A DNA stretch of 64,000 nucleotides from an uncultured Pelagibacteraceae bacterium (GCA_902572345.1 CACGEW010000005.1:1-64000); one strand, 5' to 3'. Positions 15,489 to 24,378 are shown, numbered from the stretch's first letter. Notes: generated from the letters alone by a model not told the origin. Numbers and translations are program-made.

Positions 15489-15704
15489 GTGCTTCAAATA
15501 AATCCAAAAAAATTTCAGCCTATTAAAAATAAATCTATTCCTAATGCAATGAGGCCTAAATTTAGAAATAAAGCGCAATCAAATATTTATTTCCTATCTC
15601 AAAGAAAAGTATCAGGTGAAAAAAAAGAAAAAATTTTAAAAAATGTTAAAATAATAGCTATTTTAACTATTCTTTTAGCTGGTGGATATTTTTTATCTAA
15701 CTAA
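15489..15704 (+). CDS. Small hypothetical protein with C-terminal transmembrane segment
   Basis: 71 residues from a GTG start. The N-terminal 50 residues are strongly basic (KKFQPIKNKS, MRPKFRNKAQ, RKVSGEKKEKI), and the end VKIIAILTILLAGGYFLSN is a single hydrophobic segment, which suggests a tail-anchored inner-membrane protein with a basic cytoplasmic head. It is divergent from the iron operon and overlaps the convergent hydratase-like gene by 8 bases. No known domain was recognised. Codon use is like that of its neighbours, so it is probably real. Confidence 0.6.
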   Translation: MLQINPKKFQPIKNKSIPNAMRPKFRNKAQSNIYFLSQRKVSGEKKEKILKNVKIIAILTILLAGGYFLSN

Positions 15705-16473
15705 TTTTAGCTGATACGAAACCAAGTTTATCAATAACACCTTTATAAATTCCTTTTCCTAAAATTGGAACAACACCAACAGAAGAACCTGTAAAAACAT
15801 AAAAATTATTTTTAAGTTTGATTTTATCTTTTTGTAATTTTTTTAATACAAATAATAACGAATTTAATGGGTTCACATAAACTGTATTAGTGTTACCATG
15901 CACAGATTGATTTATTTTTTTATTATAAATTTTTGTATTTAGATTTTTTATATTTTGGTTTTTATATTCTTTTTTTGGACCAATTACAAATTTTACATTA
16001 CCCCCAAAATCTGAACATAAATCACCAAGACTTTTAATACCCTTTTTTCTTTGTCTGTAACCAACAACTTCTATACATGGTGCTATATGTGTTATAAATT
16101 TTTTTATATTTTTTTTTGTAGCTTTTTGCTTCAAATTAAAAAAATTTTTTTTGATCAAATAGCATACTTCTAATTCGATGCCCAAAGTAAATTTATTTAT
16201 TTTTACAGTTTTTTTATTTTTTAAAACATTATGTTTATAAACAGTTGCATAGAAAGGTTCTTTTTCTTTAAGTTTTTTTAAAACAGGGATCCCTGTACCA
16301 GCTGCTTTAAAACCGCTAATTGGTTTTTTTATTTTGCTTTCACATAACTTTCTAAACTTTTGTGCTTGAGATAGTTTTTTAATATATCTTGATGGAAGAG
16401 GTGAAATAATTTTATTTTTTAAAAAGGCGTTTACTATTTTATCTGCAAATTTATTTAAATTTTTATCAGGCAT
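15697..16473 (-). CDS. 2-keto-4-pentenoate hydratase-like protein (MhpD family)
   Basis: 258 residues. Motifs of the fumarylacetoacetase-like hydratase fold can be followed: GFKAAGTG near 53-60, LGIELEVCYLIKK (acidic metal-binding residues) near 97-109, APCIEVVGYR near 130-140 and GSSVGVVPI near 232-240. Members hydrate 2-hydroxypentadienoate or decarboxylate 4-oxalocrotonate in meta-cleavage pathways, but no other such gene is nearby. The gene shares one base with the end of pfkA, so it is cotranscribed with it. The true substrate is unknown. Confidence 0.75.
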   Translation of the reverse strand: MPDKNLNKFADKIVNAFLKNKIISPLPSRYIKKLSQAQKFRKLCESKIKKPISGFKAAGTGIPVLKKLKEKEPFYATVYKHNVLKNKKTVKINKFTLGIELEVCYLIKKNFFNLKQKATKKNIKKFITHIAPCIEVVGYRQRKKGIKSLGDLCSDFGGNVKFVIGPKKEYKNQNIKNLNTKIYNKKINQSVHGNTNTVYVNPLNSLLFVLKKLQKDKIKLKNNFYVFTGSSVGVVPILGKGIYKGVIDKLGFVSAKIS

Positions 16474-17561
16474 TAAATATCATCTCCAATATAAATATCT
16501 AAAGATAATGCAGTTTCTACTAATGAGTCTTTTCTTTCAACATTTTTATATGTGCTAATTCCTTCATCAATTGGCACATCGACTACTTTTCTGTCTTTCC
16601 AAGCTACCATTCTATCAAATTTTTTTTGATTTAATAAGTCAACAGCATAAACTCCAAATGCACTTGCTAAAATTCTATCACTTGCAGTGGGAGGTGCTCC
16701 ACGCTGTACATGTCCCAAAGAAGTTACTCTACATTCAACGTCAGTTTTTTTCATTAATTCTTGCGCGATGTAATCTCCAATTCCGCCCAATCTCTTTTCT
16801 CCGTCCATATACTTATGCAAAACAGTACTACCATCTTCTTTTTTAACTGCCTCCGCAACTACGATTAAAGAATGTTGTATGTCATGTTTCTTCATAGAAT
16901 TAAGTTTTTTGATTATGCCATCTATTGAATATTTTATTTCAGGTATAAGTATAATATCTGCTCCGCCTGCAATACCAGCGTTTAAAGCTATATGACCTGC
17001 ATCTCTACCCATTACTTCAAGTATCATTGATCGTCTGTGACTTGCTGCAGTTGATTGAAGGTTATCTAAAGCTTGAGTTGCAACGTCAACGGCTGTATGA
17101 AAACCAATAGAGCTTTCTGTTGCCCCAACATCATTATCTATGGTTTTTGGTATAGCTACGATTTTCATATCACCCTCTTTAGCAAGTCTTTTTAAAATTT
17201 GCATGCTGCCATCACCTCCTATAATAATAAGACCGTCAAGTTTCAATTGGTGATAACCCTCTATAATTTCCTTTGATCTATCCAAATTTTTTCCATTTTT
17301 AGAGGGAAATTTAAATGGGTTTCCTTTATTAGTTGACCCTAAAAAAGTACCTCCCTGTCTTAGAAGATATCCTCCAAAAGTTTTATGAGTTAATTGAACA
17401 GCTGCGACTGGTCTTTTCATTAATCCGGCAGTCCCGTCTCTTATACCGAAAACGTCCATATTATATTTGTTTTTTGCCCTATAAAAGATTGATCTGATTG
17501 CAGCATTGAGACCGCCGCAATCCCCTCCACTCGTAAGAATTCCAATCTTTTTATTTGTCAT
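16473..17561 (-). CDS. pfkA: 6-phosphofructokinase
   Basis: 362 residues. GGDCGGLNAAIR near 12-23, GGDGSM near 115-120, PKTIDND near 138-144 with the catalytic Asp, and EVMGRDAGH near 182-190 are all PFK hallmarks. Gly at 118 (E. coli Gly104 position) suggests ATP as donor, while Lys at 139 (E. coli Gly124 position) is typical of PPi-dependent enzymes; the same mixed pair is known in ATP-using members of the PPi-like clade. It would phosphorylate fructose 6-phosphate and is divergent from pyruvate kinase across a 70-base gap. Many SAR11 strains lack a glycolytic PFK, so this marks a sugar-using type. Confidence 0.92.
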   Translation of the reverse strand: MTNKKIGILTSGGDCGGLNAAIRSIFYRAKNKYNMDVFGIRDGTAGLMKRPVAAVQLTHKTFGGYLLRQGGTFLGSTNKGNPFKFPSKNGKNLDRSKEIIEGYHQLKLDGLIIIGGDGSMQILKRLAKEGDMKIVAIPKTIDNDVGATESSIGFHTAVDVATQALDNLQSTAASHRRSMILEVMGRDAGHIALNAGIAGGADIILIPEIKYSIDGIIKKLNSMKKHDIQHSLIVVAEAVKKEDGSTVLHKYMDGEKRLGGIGDYIAQELMKKTDVECRVTSLGHVQRGAPPTASDRILASAFGVYAVDLLNQKKFDRMVAWKDRKVVDVPIDEGISTYKNVERKDSLVETALSLDIYIGDDI

Positions 17562-17607
17562 TTTATTTTATTTAAATTTTTCTTAAATATTTTTTTTTGG
17601 AATAAAG

Positions 17608-17619
17608 ATGTTATAACAT
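17608..17619. promoter_or_regulatory. 12-base palindrome in front of pyruvate kinase
   Basis: ATGTTATAACAT is a perfect palindrome 12 bases before the pyk ATG, in the 70-base divergent pfkA-pyk spacer. Its core TATAAC also fits a -10 box for pyk, though no good -35 is seen. It could be a -10 element, a small operator, or both. Confidence 0.35.
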
Positions 17620-17631
17620 AAAAATTTCATA

Positions 17632-19044
17632 ATGGAAAAAAAAGCCAAAATTATCGCTACTTTAGGGCCAGCTATTTATAGTAATACTAAACTTAAACAA
17701 CTTGTAAATCTTGGAGTTGATGCTTTTAGAATTAATTTTAGTCATAAAACCCAAGGGATAGATAAGATTGTTTCAAAGATTAGAAAAATAGAAAGATCTT
17801 CAAATAAAAAATTATCTTTAATAGCAGACCTTCAAGGAGTGAAGCTTCGTGTTGGAAATATCAAAGGAGATAGTCAAAGAATAAGATATAATCAAAAATA
17901 TATTTTTGATACAAAAAAAATTATTGGTGATCTTTCAAGAATAAATTTTCCTTATCCAAAAATTCTTAAAAAATTAAAAATAGGTAATAAAATCTTGATT
18001 GATGATGGAAAATTTACTTTTGTTGTTACTGGTAAAAAAGGTTTAGCCGTGTCAACAATTTGCAAAAGCCAAAACTGCTTTATGAAAAGTAATAAAAGTG
18101 TTCATGTTCCTAATTTTGATATCGCCTTTGATAAATTAACTGCTAAAGATAAAAAAGATATTAAAACTGCAATTAAGCTTGGCTGTAATTGGATCGCACT
18201 TTCATATCTTCAAAATGAAAAGTTAATTCTTGAAGCAAGAAAATTAATAAAAAAAGATATGGGTATTATTTCAAAAATTGAAAATAAACATGCATTAAAA
18301 AATATTATTAAGATAATAAAAGCCACGGACTCAATTATGATTGCTCGGGGTGACTTAGCTATTGATATTGGTCATAGTGAGGTGCCAAAAGTTCAATTAA
18401 GTCTTATAAAAAAATGCTCTCAATTTTCTAAATCTGTAATCGTAGCCACCCAAATGTTGGAAAGTATGATTGAAAACAATACAGCAACCAGAGCTGAAAT
18501 TAATGACATAGCTACAGCAATTTTTCAAGGAGCGGACACGGTAATGTTATCTGCTGAAGCTGCAATAGGTAAATTTCCAACTCAAGCTGTTTCAACAATG
18601 ACTAAAACTATACTTTCAACTGAGAAATATAAAAGACAACATATTGAAGATTTCAAAAATTCAATAATTTCTAATAAGGATCCTGTAAAATCTATTTTAC
18701 TTTCTGTGAAAGATATTGCTTATAATCCAGATGTTAAAGCAATCATTGTTTTTTCTAATTCTGGTAAATCTGCAAAATTAGTTTCCGCGATGAGACCTGC
18801 AGCAAAAGTAGTTACAATTTCACCTAACATAAATGTTTCAAGGCAAGTCTCTTTGCTTTGGGGCGTTCAATCTATTAATAGCCGTGATGCAAGCGGTTGG
18901 AAAGACATGATGTCTATTTCAAAAGAAATAATAAAAAGGCTTAAATTTATCAAAAAAAATGATTTTGTTGTAATTACAGCTGGTTTACCTTTCGGAAAAG
19001 CTGGTATGACAAATATGGTTAGACTTTATAAAGTAGGTACTTAA
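17632..19044 (+). CDS. pyk: Pyruvate kinase
   Basis: 470 residues. The N-terminal AKIIATLGPA, the metal and substrate motif MIARGDLAIDIG (about 240-251), the helix VATQMLESMIEN (about 270-281) and DTVMLSAEAAIGKFP (about 300-315) are typical. The C-terminal regulatory domain is present but of minimal length. It converts phosphoenolpyruvate and ADP to pyruvate and ATP, the last step of glycolysis. It is divergent from pfkA and its stop overlaps the start of a 56-residue ORF. Together with pfkA and gap it suggests working glycolysis. Confidence 0.95.
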   Translation: MEKKAKIIATLGPAIYSNTKLKQLVNLGVDAFRINFSHKTQGIDKIVSKIRKIERSSNKKLSLIADLQGVKLRVGNIKGDSQRIRYNQKYIFDTKKIIGDLSRINFPYPKILKKLKIGNKILIDDGKFTFVVTGKKGLAVSTICKSQNCFMKSNKSVHVPNFDIAFDKLTAKDKKDIKTAIKLGCNWIALSYLQNEKLILEARKLIKKDMGIISKIENKHALKNIIKIIKATDSIMIARGDLAIDIGHSEVPKVQLSLIKKCSQFSKSVIVATQMLESMIENNTATRAEINDIATAIFQGADTVMLSAEAAIGKFPTQAVSTMTKTILSTEKYKRQHIEDFKNSIISNKDPVKSILLSVKDIAYNPDVKAIIVFSNSGKSAKLVSAMRPAAKVVTISPNINVSRQVSLLWGVQSINSRDASGWKDMMSISKEIIKRLKFIKKNDFVVITAGLPFGKAGMTNMVRLYKVGT

Positions 19045-19214
19045 TGGAAAATAAATATAGTATTGAAGAAATTCTAAGTGCCATTGACGATCTCCAAAAA
19101 ATTAAAAAAGAAAAAAAAATAATTTCAATTAATAATACTCCTAAGAATGATAGTTCAATTATTCCAAAAGATACTTTAAAATTAATTGAGGAAGCTGAGA
19201 AAAATAAAAGTTAA
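19044..19214 (+). CDS. 56-residue hypothetical protein downstream of pyk
   Basis: Not in the ORF track. The ATG at 19044 overlaps the pyk stop (TAATG), so translational coupling is expected. The protein MENKYSIEEILSAIDDLQ... is charged, predicted helical at both ends, with a short linker containing NTPKNDSS. The start recalls the EEILASIRRI motif at the N-terminus of DUF2497/PopZ-like alphaproteobacterial proteins, but the match is short and the usual C-terminal part is missing. Its last 4 bases overlap the end of the convergent gap gene. Function unknown. Confidence 0.55.
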   Translation: MENKYSIEEILSAIDDLQKIKKEKKIISINNTPKNDSSIIPKDTLKLIEEAEKNKS

Positions 19215-20218
19215 ATTAAGCTAGCAATTTGAATAGCTGTATCACACATTCTGTTAGAGAATCCCCATTCATTATCGTACCAAGAGAGTACTCTACTAAA
19301 TTTCCCTTTAATAACCTGAGTCTGAGTTAAATCAAAAATTGAACTGTGCGGATTATGATTAAAATCTTTTGAAACTAATGGAGCTGAGTTTGTTGCTAAA
19401 ATACCTTTAAGAGGACCATTAGCAGCTTTACTCATTGCATCATTAATACTTTCAGCTGTTACTTCCTTATTTGGCACAAAAGTAAGATCAATTAAAGATA
19501 CATTAGGAGTTGGTACTCTTATTGCAGTACCGTCTAGTTTTCCTTTAAGACTTGGTAAAACTAAACTCATAGCTTTAGCAGCACCTGTTGAAGTAGGTAT
19601 CATTGCATCCCCCGAAGCTCTTGCTCTTCTAAGGTCTTTGTGAAGCGTGTCTAATAATTTTTGATCTCCAGTATAACTGTGAATTGTGGTCATGTAGCCA
19701 TACTCTATTCCAAAAGTATTTTCTAAAACCATAGCTACTGGGGCTAAACAATTTGTTGTACACGACCCATTTGAAATAACATTATGTTCTTTTGTTAATT
19801 CTTTGCTATTAACCCCTTGAACAACTGTAAAATCTACCTCTTTAGCAGGAGCAGAAATAATTACTTTTTTAGCACCAGCATCGATATGTTTGCCTGCTGA
19901 AGCTTTATCCAAAAAGAAACCTGTACACTCTAAAACAACATCGGCACCAATCTTTCCCCATGGAAGTTTAGCAGGATCTCTTTCAGCAAAAACTTTTATA
20001 TTTTGATCTCCTATTTGAAACCCTTCAGATGAAGTTTTAACTTCTTGAGTTAAAGTTCCATGCGTACTATCAAATTTAATTAAATGTGCATTAGCTTCGA
20101 TTGAGCCAAGATCATTAATACCTACTACTTGAATTTTACCTTTATAATTTTCTAGAAGAGCTCTTAAAATTAATCTTCCTATTCTTCCAAATCCGTTTAT
20201 ACCGACTTTAACCATCAT
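19211..20218 (-). CDS. gap: Glyceraldehyde-3-phosphate dehydrogenase
   Basis: 335 residues. The NAD-binding start VGINGFGRIGRL, the active-site SNGSCTTNCLAP (catalytic Cys near 152), HSYTGDQ with the catalytic His and the C-terminal WYDNEWGFSNRM are complete. It oxidises glyceraldehyde 3-phosphate to 1,3-bisphosphoglycerate. The gene begins 4 bases after the glpU stop, so it is the terminal gene of the glycerol operon, which fits carbon flow from imported glycerol into lower glycolysis. Start may be either of two adjacent ATGs (20218 or 20215). Confidence 0.96.
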   Translation of the reverse strand: MMVKVGINGFGRIGRLILRALLENYKGKIQVVGINDLGSIEANAHLIKFDSTHGTLTQEVKTSSEGFQIGDQNIKVFAERDPAKLPWGKIGADVVLECTGFFLDKASAGKHIDAGAKKVIISAPAKEVDFTVVQGVNSKELTKEHNVISNGSCTTNCLAPVAMVLENTFGIEYGYMTTIHSYTGDQKLLDTLHKDLRRARASGDAMIPTSTGAAKAMSLVLPSLKGKLDGTAIRVPTPNVSLIDLTFVPNKEVTAESINDAMSKAANGPLKGILATNSAPLVSKDFNHNPHSSIFDLTQTQVIKGKFSRVLSWYDNEWGFSNRMCDTAIQIASLI

Positions 20219-20222
20219 TTTT

Positions 20223-20579
20223 TTATACGTATTTAAACACTAGTACGAAATAAGCAACACAAATAATTGTTGCTATCCACAACATACTGCCTACAAGACC
20301 AAGCCACGCCAAATGTATAAATGCACTTCCTAATAAAGAAACAAAAAGTCTGTCTCCTCTTGTCGTGTCTAATCCTAAAATTCCTTTTCTCGGATTACCT
20401 CCTGGAGAATATTTTTCCCAAATTAACATTACGGTTATGCAAAGAGCTATGAAGATAAAGAATGATGCAGTTTGCCATGTCCACGCCATCCACGAAAATA
20501 AATCAAAATCAAAAAAACCTTTTTCTTTTGCTTTTCCAACATCTCCCCAAGTAGCTGCGTGTAATCTATTAAAAATCAT
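20223..20579 (-). CDS. glpU: DUF2160 membrane protein of glycerol ABC transporter (GlpU-like)
   Basis: 118 residues with three hydrophobic segments (about 34-53, 79-100 and 102-117). The sequence GNPRKGILGLDTTRGDRLFVSLLGSAFIHLAWLGL is typical of DUF2160, which accompanies the glycerol ABC transporters of rhizobia (glpSTPQUV). It overlaps the glpQ end by 4 bases and precedes gap by 4 bases. Its role is not known; a regulatory or assembly subunit of the permease is plausible. Confidence 0.82.
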   Translation of the reverse strand: MIFNRLHAATWGDVGKAKEKGFFDFDLFSWMAWTWQTASFFIFIALCITVMLIWEKYSPGGNPRKGILGLDTTRGDRLFVSLLGSAFIHLAWLGLVGSMLWIATIICVAYFVLVFKYV

Positions 20580-21376
20580 ACTCTTCCCATCGCAAACCCT
20601 TTGGCAATATAATTTCTTACAAAGTAAATTACTATTGCACCTGGAATTATTGTTAAACTTCCCGCAGCTGCTAGCAAACCAAGCTCATATCCAGATGTGC
20701 TTGCGGTTCTTGTCATAGTCGCTGCTATTGGTTTAGCTTCTGTAGCTGTTAATGTTTTAGCTAATAATAGTTCAACCCAAGAAAACATAAAACAGAAAAA
20801 CATAGTAATACCTATTCCTGCAGCAATTGTAGGAATGAATATTTTAAAGAAAAATCTATTAAAAGAATAACCATCTACGTAGGCCGTTTCATCTAACTCT
20901 TTTGGAACTGCAGACATGAATCCCTCTAAAATCCAAACAGCTAAAGGAATATTAAATAAACAATGTGATAGGGCAACAGCGATATGAGTATCAAATAAAT
21001 TTACTGATGAATAAAATTGGAAGAATGGTAAAGCAAATACTGCAGGGGGCGCCATTCGATTAGTTAAAAGCCAGAAAAATAAATGTTTGTCCCCTAAAAA
21101 TTTATACCTAGAAAAAGCGTAAGCAGCAGGTAAAGCAGCTGCAACTGATATAACCGTATTAAAAACTGTGTAGGTAATTGAGTTAACGTATCCCATATAC
21201 CAAGTACTATCTGTAAAGATCTTTACATAGTTTTCAGTCGTAAATTCTCGTGGCCATAAAGAATAAGTATTAATAATCTCAGTCGTTGTTTTAAAAGACA
21301 TATTGATTAACCAATAAATTGGCAGCATTAAAAAGATTATATAAAGTGTCGGTACTAACCATTTATATTTCTTCAT
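20576..21376 (-). CDS. glpQ: Glycerol ABC transporter permease GlpQ-like
   Basis: 266 residues, six transmembrane segments of the MalG/UgpE type. It starts MKKYKWLVPTLYIIFLMLPIYWLINMSFKT, and the EAA-like loop ELDETAYVDGYSFNRFFFKIFIPTIAAG (around 155-182) marks the ATPase contact. It overlaps the companion permease by 4 bases. Order and the DUF2160 gene after it match the rhizobial glycerol transporter, which supports glycerol rather than glycerol-3-phosphate or maltose as substrate. Confidence 0.88.
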   Translation of the reverse strand: MKKYKWLVPTLYIIFLMLPIYWLINMSFKTTTEIINTYSLWPREFTTENYVKIFTDSTWYMGYVNSITYTVFNTVISVAAALPAAYAFSRYKFLGDKHLFFWLLTNRMAPPAVFALPFFQFYSSVNLFDTHIAVALSHCLFNIPLAVWILEGFMSAVPKELDETAYVDGYSFNRFFFKIFIPTIAAGIGITMFFCFMFSWVELLLAKTLTATEAKPIAATMTRTASTSGYELGLLAAAGSLTIIPGAIVIYFVRNYIAKGFAMGRV

Positions 21377-22239
21377 GACTTCACCTCATTTTTCATCATT
21401 AAACTATAAAACACCCAACAAACTAAAAGCACTATAAAGAAATAAATTAATGACATCGCAGCTGCAGGGCCTAAATCAAATTGACCTAAAGCCATCTTAA
21501 CTAAATCTATTGATAAAAATGCTGTAGCATTTCCTGGACCGCCACCTGTTAATACGAATGGTTCGGTGTAAATCATAAAGCTATCCATAAATCTTAAAAG
21601 AATAGCCAAGGTTAAAACTTTTTTCATTTTCGGAAGTTCTATATATCTGAAAGTTGCCCAACGGCTTGCACCATCAATTTCTGCAGCTTGATAATAAGCT
21701 GGTTGAATTGAGTTTAATCCAGCATAAGATAAAAGTACTACTAGTGAAGTCCAATGCCAAACGTCCATCAGAATTGTAGTAAACCAAGCATCACCAGGTT
21801 GTTGTGTAAAATTGAAATCAAATCCAATGGCATTTAAAGAATAACCAAGAAAACCGATGTCAGGTAATGCAAAAATATTCCACATTGCGCCTACAACATT
21901 CCATGGAATTAAAAGAGGCATTGACATTAAAATTAAACAAACTGGAACACCCCAACCTTTTTTTGGCATTGTTAAAGCGATACCAATCCCTAGTGGAATC
22001 TGAATTAATAAAATTATAAATGTGAAAGCAATTTGCCTTCCTAAGGCATCATGAAAACGTTCGGATAAGAGAATTTGTTTAAACCATCTTGTTCCTTCCC
22101 AAGCAAATACGTTATTACCAAACGTCTCTTGGAATGAGTAATTAACTACAGTCATTAATGGAATAGCTGCGTTGAATGCAACAAGTACAAACACAGGAAC
22201 AACAAAGAACCAAGCTTTTTGATTAATAGTTTTATTCAT
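21373..22239 (-). CDS. glpP: Glycerol ABC transporter permease GlpP-like
   Basis: 288 residues, MalF/UgpA-type permease with six transmembrane segments. The loop YYQAAEIDGASRWATFRYIELPKMKKVL (about 180-207) is the EAA motif. It forms the heterodimeric channel with the next permease. The gene overlaps the second ATPase gene by one base and the next permease by 4 bases, so the whole set is translated as a coupled operon. Confidence 0.88.
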   Translation of the reverse strand: MNKTINQKAWFFVVPVFVLVAFNAAIPLMTVVNYSFQETFGNNVFAWEGTRWFKQILLSERFHDALGRQIAFTFIILLIQIPLGIGIALTMPKKGWGVPVCLILMSMPLLIPWNVVGAMWNIFALPDIGFLGYSLNAIGFDFNFTQQPGDAWFTTILMDVWHWTSLVVLLSYAGLNSIQPAYYQAAEIDGASRWATFRYIELPKMKKVLTLAILLRFMDSFMIYTEPFVLTGGGPGNATAFLSIDLVKMALGQFDLGPAAAMSLIYFFIVLLVCWVFYSLMMKNEVKS

Positions 22240-23300
22240 TATTCAATTATCCAGTTATCTCCATAAACGTAAGTATATTTTTGATCAAAGTTAATATGAG
22301 CACTCCCGCTAGGAATTTCTGTAGAGGCGTTAGATAAAACTTTGATTGTTCCTCCACTACATTCTGTATCAATTATTTTGTGTCTTCCAGTATTGCTAAC
22401 TCTTTTTACTTTGACGGGAATACCTTTGTCAGAAAAATTAATAAATTCTGGTCTTATTCCTAATTGCGTTGTTTTATAATTATTTTTTTTAATATTTGAG
22501 TTACTTTGTATTTCTTGTCCAGCAAAATTAATTTGACCATTTTTTATTTGGCAAGGTAAAATGTTCATACCTGGAGAACCGATAAAGTGACCAACAAAAG
22601 TATGTTTCGGCTTCTCGAATAATTCTACAGGAGTTCCAGTTTGAACTATTTGCCCTTCGTGCATAACTACAACCTGATCTGCAAATGTTAAAGCTTCTGT
22701 TTGATCATGCGTAACGTAAATCATTGTTCTATTAATTTTTTGATGTAATTCTTTTAGTTTAGATCTTAAAATCCATTTAAGATGTGGATCAATTACAGTC
22801 AAAGGTTCATCAAACATAATTACATTTACATCTGATCTCACTAATCCTCTGCCCAACGAAATTTTTTGTTTTCCATCTGCTGTAAGGCCAGAAGCTCTAT
22901 TGTCTAATGTTGATGTTAACTCTAACATTTCTGCTATTTCTCTAACTTTAGAGTCAATTTCTGTATCTGAAAGATTTCTATTTTTTAAAGGAAAAGCTAA
23001 ATTATTATAAACTGTCATCGTGTCGTAGATTACAGGGAATTGAAATATTTGAGCTATATCCCTTTCAACTGGATTTAAAGAAGTTACGTTTTTATCATCA
23101 AATAAAATATCCCCTTTTGATGGTTTAATTAATCCTGAAATGATATTTAACAGTGTTGTCTTCCCGCATCCTGAGGGACCTAATAAAGCGTATGCTCCTC
23201 CATCTTTCCAATCAATGTTGATGTCTCTTAATACTAAATCTGCATCTGTATAATCAGGAACATAACTATGACTTAAATTATTTAATGTAATTTTAGCCAT
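22239..23300 (-). CDS. glpT: Glycerol ABC transporter ATP-binding protein GlpT-like (degenerate signature)
   Basis: 353 residues. Walker A GPSGCGKTT (41-49), Walker B VIMFDEP (160-166) and H-loop YVTHDQTEAL with His near 198 are intact, but the ABC signature LSGGQ is replaced by LTADGKQK (139-146). A TOBE-like C-terminal domain follows. Its partner GlpS shows the opposite pattern, so the two are expected to form a heterodimer with one competent ATP site. It overlaps glpS by 8 bases and glpP by one base. Name taken from operon order in Rhizobium leguminosarum; not the glycerol-3-phosphate antiporter of E. coli with the same symbol. Confidence 0.88.
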   Translation of the reverse strand: MAKITLNNLSHSYVPDYTDADLVLRDINIDWKDGGAYALLGPSGCGKTTLLNIISGLIKPSKGDILFDDKNVTSLNPVERDIAQIFQFPVIYDTMTVYNNLAFPLKNRNLSDTEIDSKVREIAEMLELTSTLDNRASGLTADGKQKISLGRGLVRSDVNVIMFDEPLTVIDPHLKWILRSKLKELHQKINRTMIYVTHDQTEALTFADQVVVMHEGQIVQTGTPVELFEKPKHTFVGHFIGSPGMNILPCQIKNGQINFAGQEIQSNSNIKKNNYKTTQLGIRPEFINFSDKGIPVKVKRVSNTGRHKIIDTECSGGTIKVLSNASTEIPSGSAHINFDQKYTYVYGDNWIIE

Positions 23301-24357
23301 GGTTTACCAATCTGTTATTTTCGTCAAAATATAAAAATTCATCTACATTCATAAATAATTTTGTATTTTCACCAATGTTTTTTTGTTGAATACCATTTGA
23401 TAAAGAAACCCAATTTAAGTTTCCATTAGTAAAATGTATTAAACTTTCTGAGCCACTAAGCTCAGAAATTAAAACTTTACCATTAATTTCAACAGTATTA
23501 TTTCCCTCTTTGTAAGTTGTTATGTTATGTGGTCTAATTCCTATTTTATAATTTCCATCTTTAATTTTGACATTAGATTTCCACTGAACACTGTTGTCGT
23601 TTAACTTGCAGGTGTCTCCGTTTTTAGAAATTTCTGCAATATTCATTGGTGGATCACTGAAAACTTTTGCTGAAGTTAAATTTTCAGGTTTATTATAAAC
23701 ATCTAAAGTCTTTCCGTATTGAATGATTTTTCCTTCTAGAATTGTAGCTGTATTTCCACCAATCATGAGAGCGTCAGATGGTTCTGTTGTTGCATAAACA
23801 ACAATGCATTCTCTATCTTCAAATAATTTTGGAAGTTCTTCTCTTAATTCTTCTCGAAGTTTGAAATCTAAATTAGCTAAAGGCTCATCAAGTAGTATTA
23901 AGTCTGAGTCTTTCACAAGAGCTCTCGCTAAAGCTGTTCTTTGTTGTTGGCCTCCAGATAGTTCATCTGGTTTTTTATTAAGCATTGCAGATAGTTTTAA
24001 TAATTCAGCAACCTTGCCTACTCTTTCTTTAATTTCATCTGAATTAACACCTGTAATTTTTAAAGGTGAAGCTATATTTTCAAAAACTGTAAAACTCGGG
24101 TAATTAATAAATTGTTGGTAAACCATAGATACATTTCTTTTCTGCACTTGTTTACCGGTAACATTTTCTCCATTGAACCAAATCTCACCATTTGTTGGTT
24201 TGTCCAAACCTGCCATGATTTGCATTAAAGTTGTTTTTCCAGCTAACGTTGATCCAAGTAGTACGTTGATAGTATTTTTTTCTAATTTGATGTTTGTAGG
24301 ATAAATATGAGTTTCTATTCCAACTTTTTTCTCAACGTTTTTTAATTCTAGGCTCAT
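23293..24357 (-). CDS. glpS: Glycerol ABC transporter ATP-binding protein GlpS-like (degenerate Walker A and H-loop)
   Basis: The ORF track starts at 24393, but that extension is translated terminator stem (MLPPFFKTK), so the ATG at 24357 (MSLELKNVEKKVG) is the better start, giving 354 residues. Signature LSGGQQQR (133-140) and Walker B LILLDEPLANLD are intact. Walker A reads GSTLAGKTT instead of GPSGCGKTT, and the H-loop reads VYATTEPSDAL, with Thr where His is normally found (near 191). This pairs with GlpT, which has intact Walker A and His but a broken signature. It lies downstream of a strong hairpin that follows the binding-protein gene. Confidence 0.88.
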   Translation of the reverse strand: MSLELKNVEKKVGIETHIYPTNIKLEKNTINVLLGSTLAGKTTLMQIMAGLDKPTNGEIWFNGENVTGKQVQKRNVSMVYQQFINYPSFTVFENIASPLKITGVNSDEIKERVGKVAELLKLSAMLNKKPDELSGGQQQRTALARALVKDSDLILLDEPLANLDFKLREELREELPKLFEDRECIVVYATTEPSDALMIGGNTATILEGKIIQYGKTLDVYNKPENLTSAKVFSDPPMNIAEISKNGDTCKLNDNSVQWKSNVKIKDGNYKIGIRPHNITTYKEGNNTVEINGKVLISELSGSESLIHFTNGNLNWVSLSNGIQQKNIGENTKLFMNVDEFLYFDENNRLVNHG

Positions 24358-24378
24358 AATTTGTAATTTAGTTTTAAA

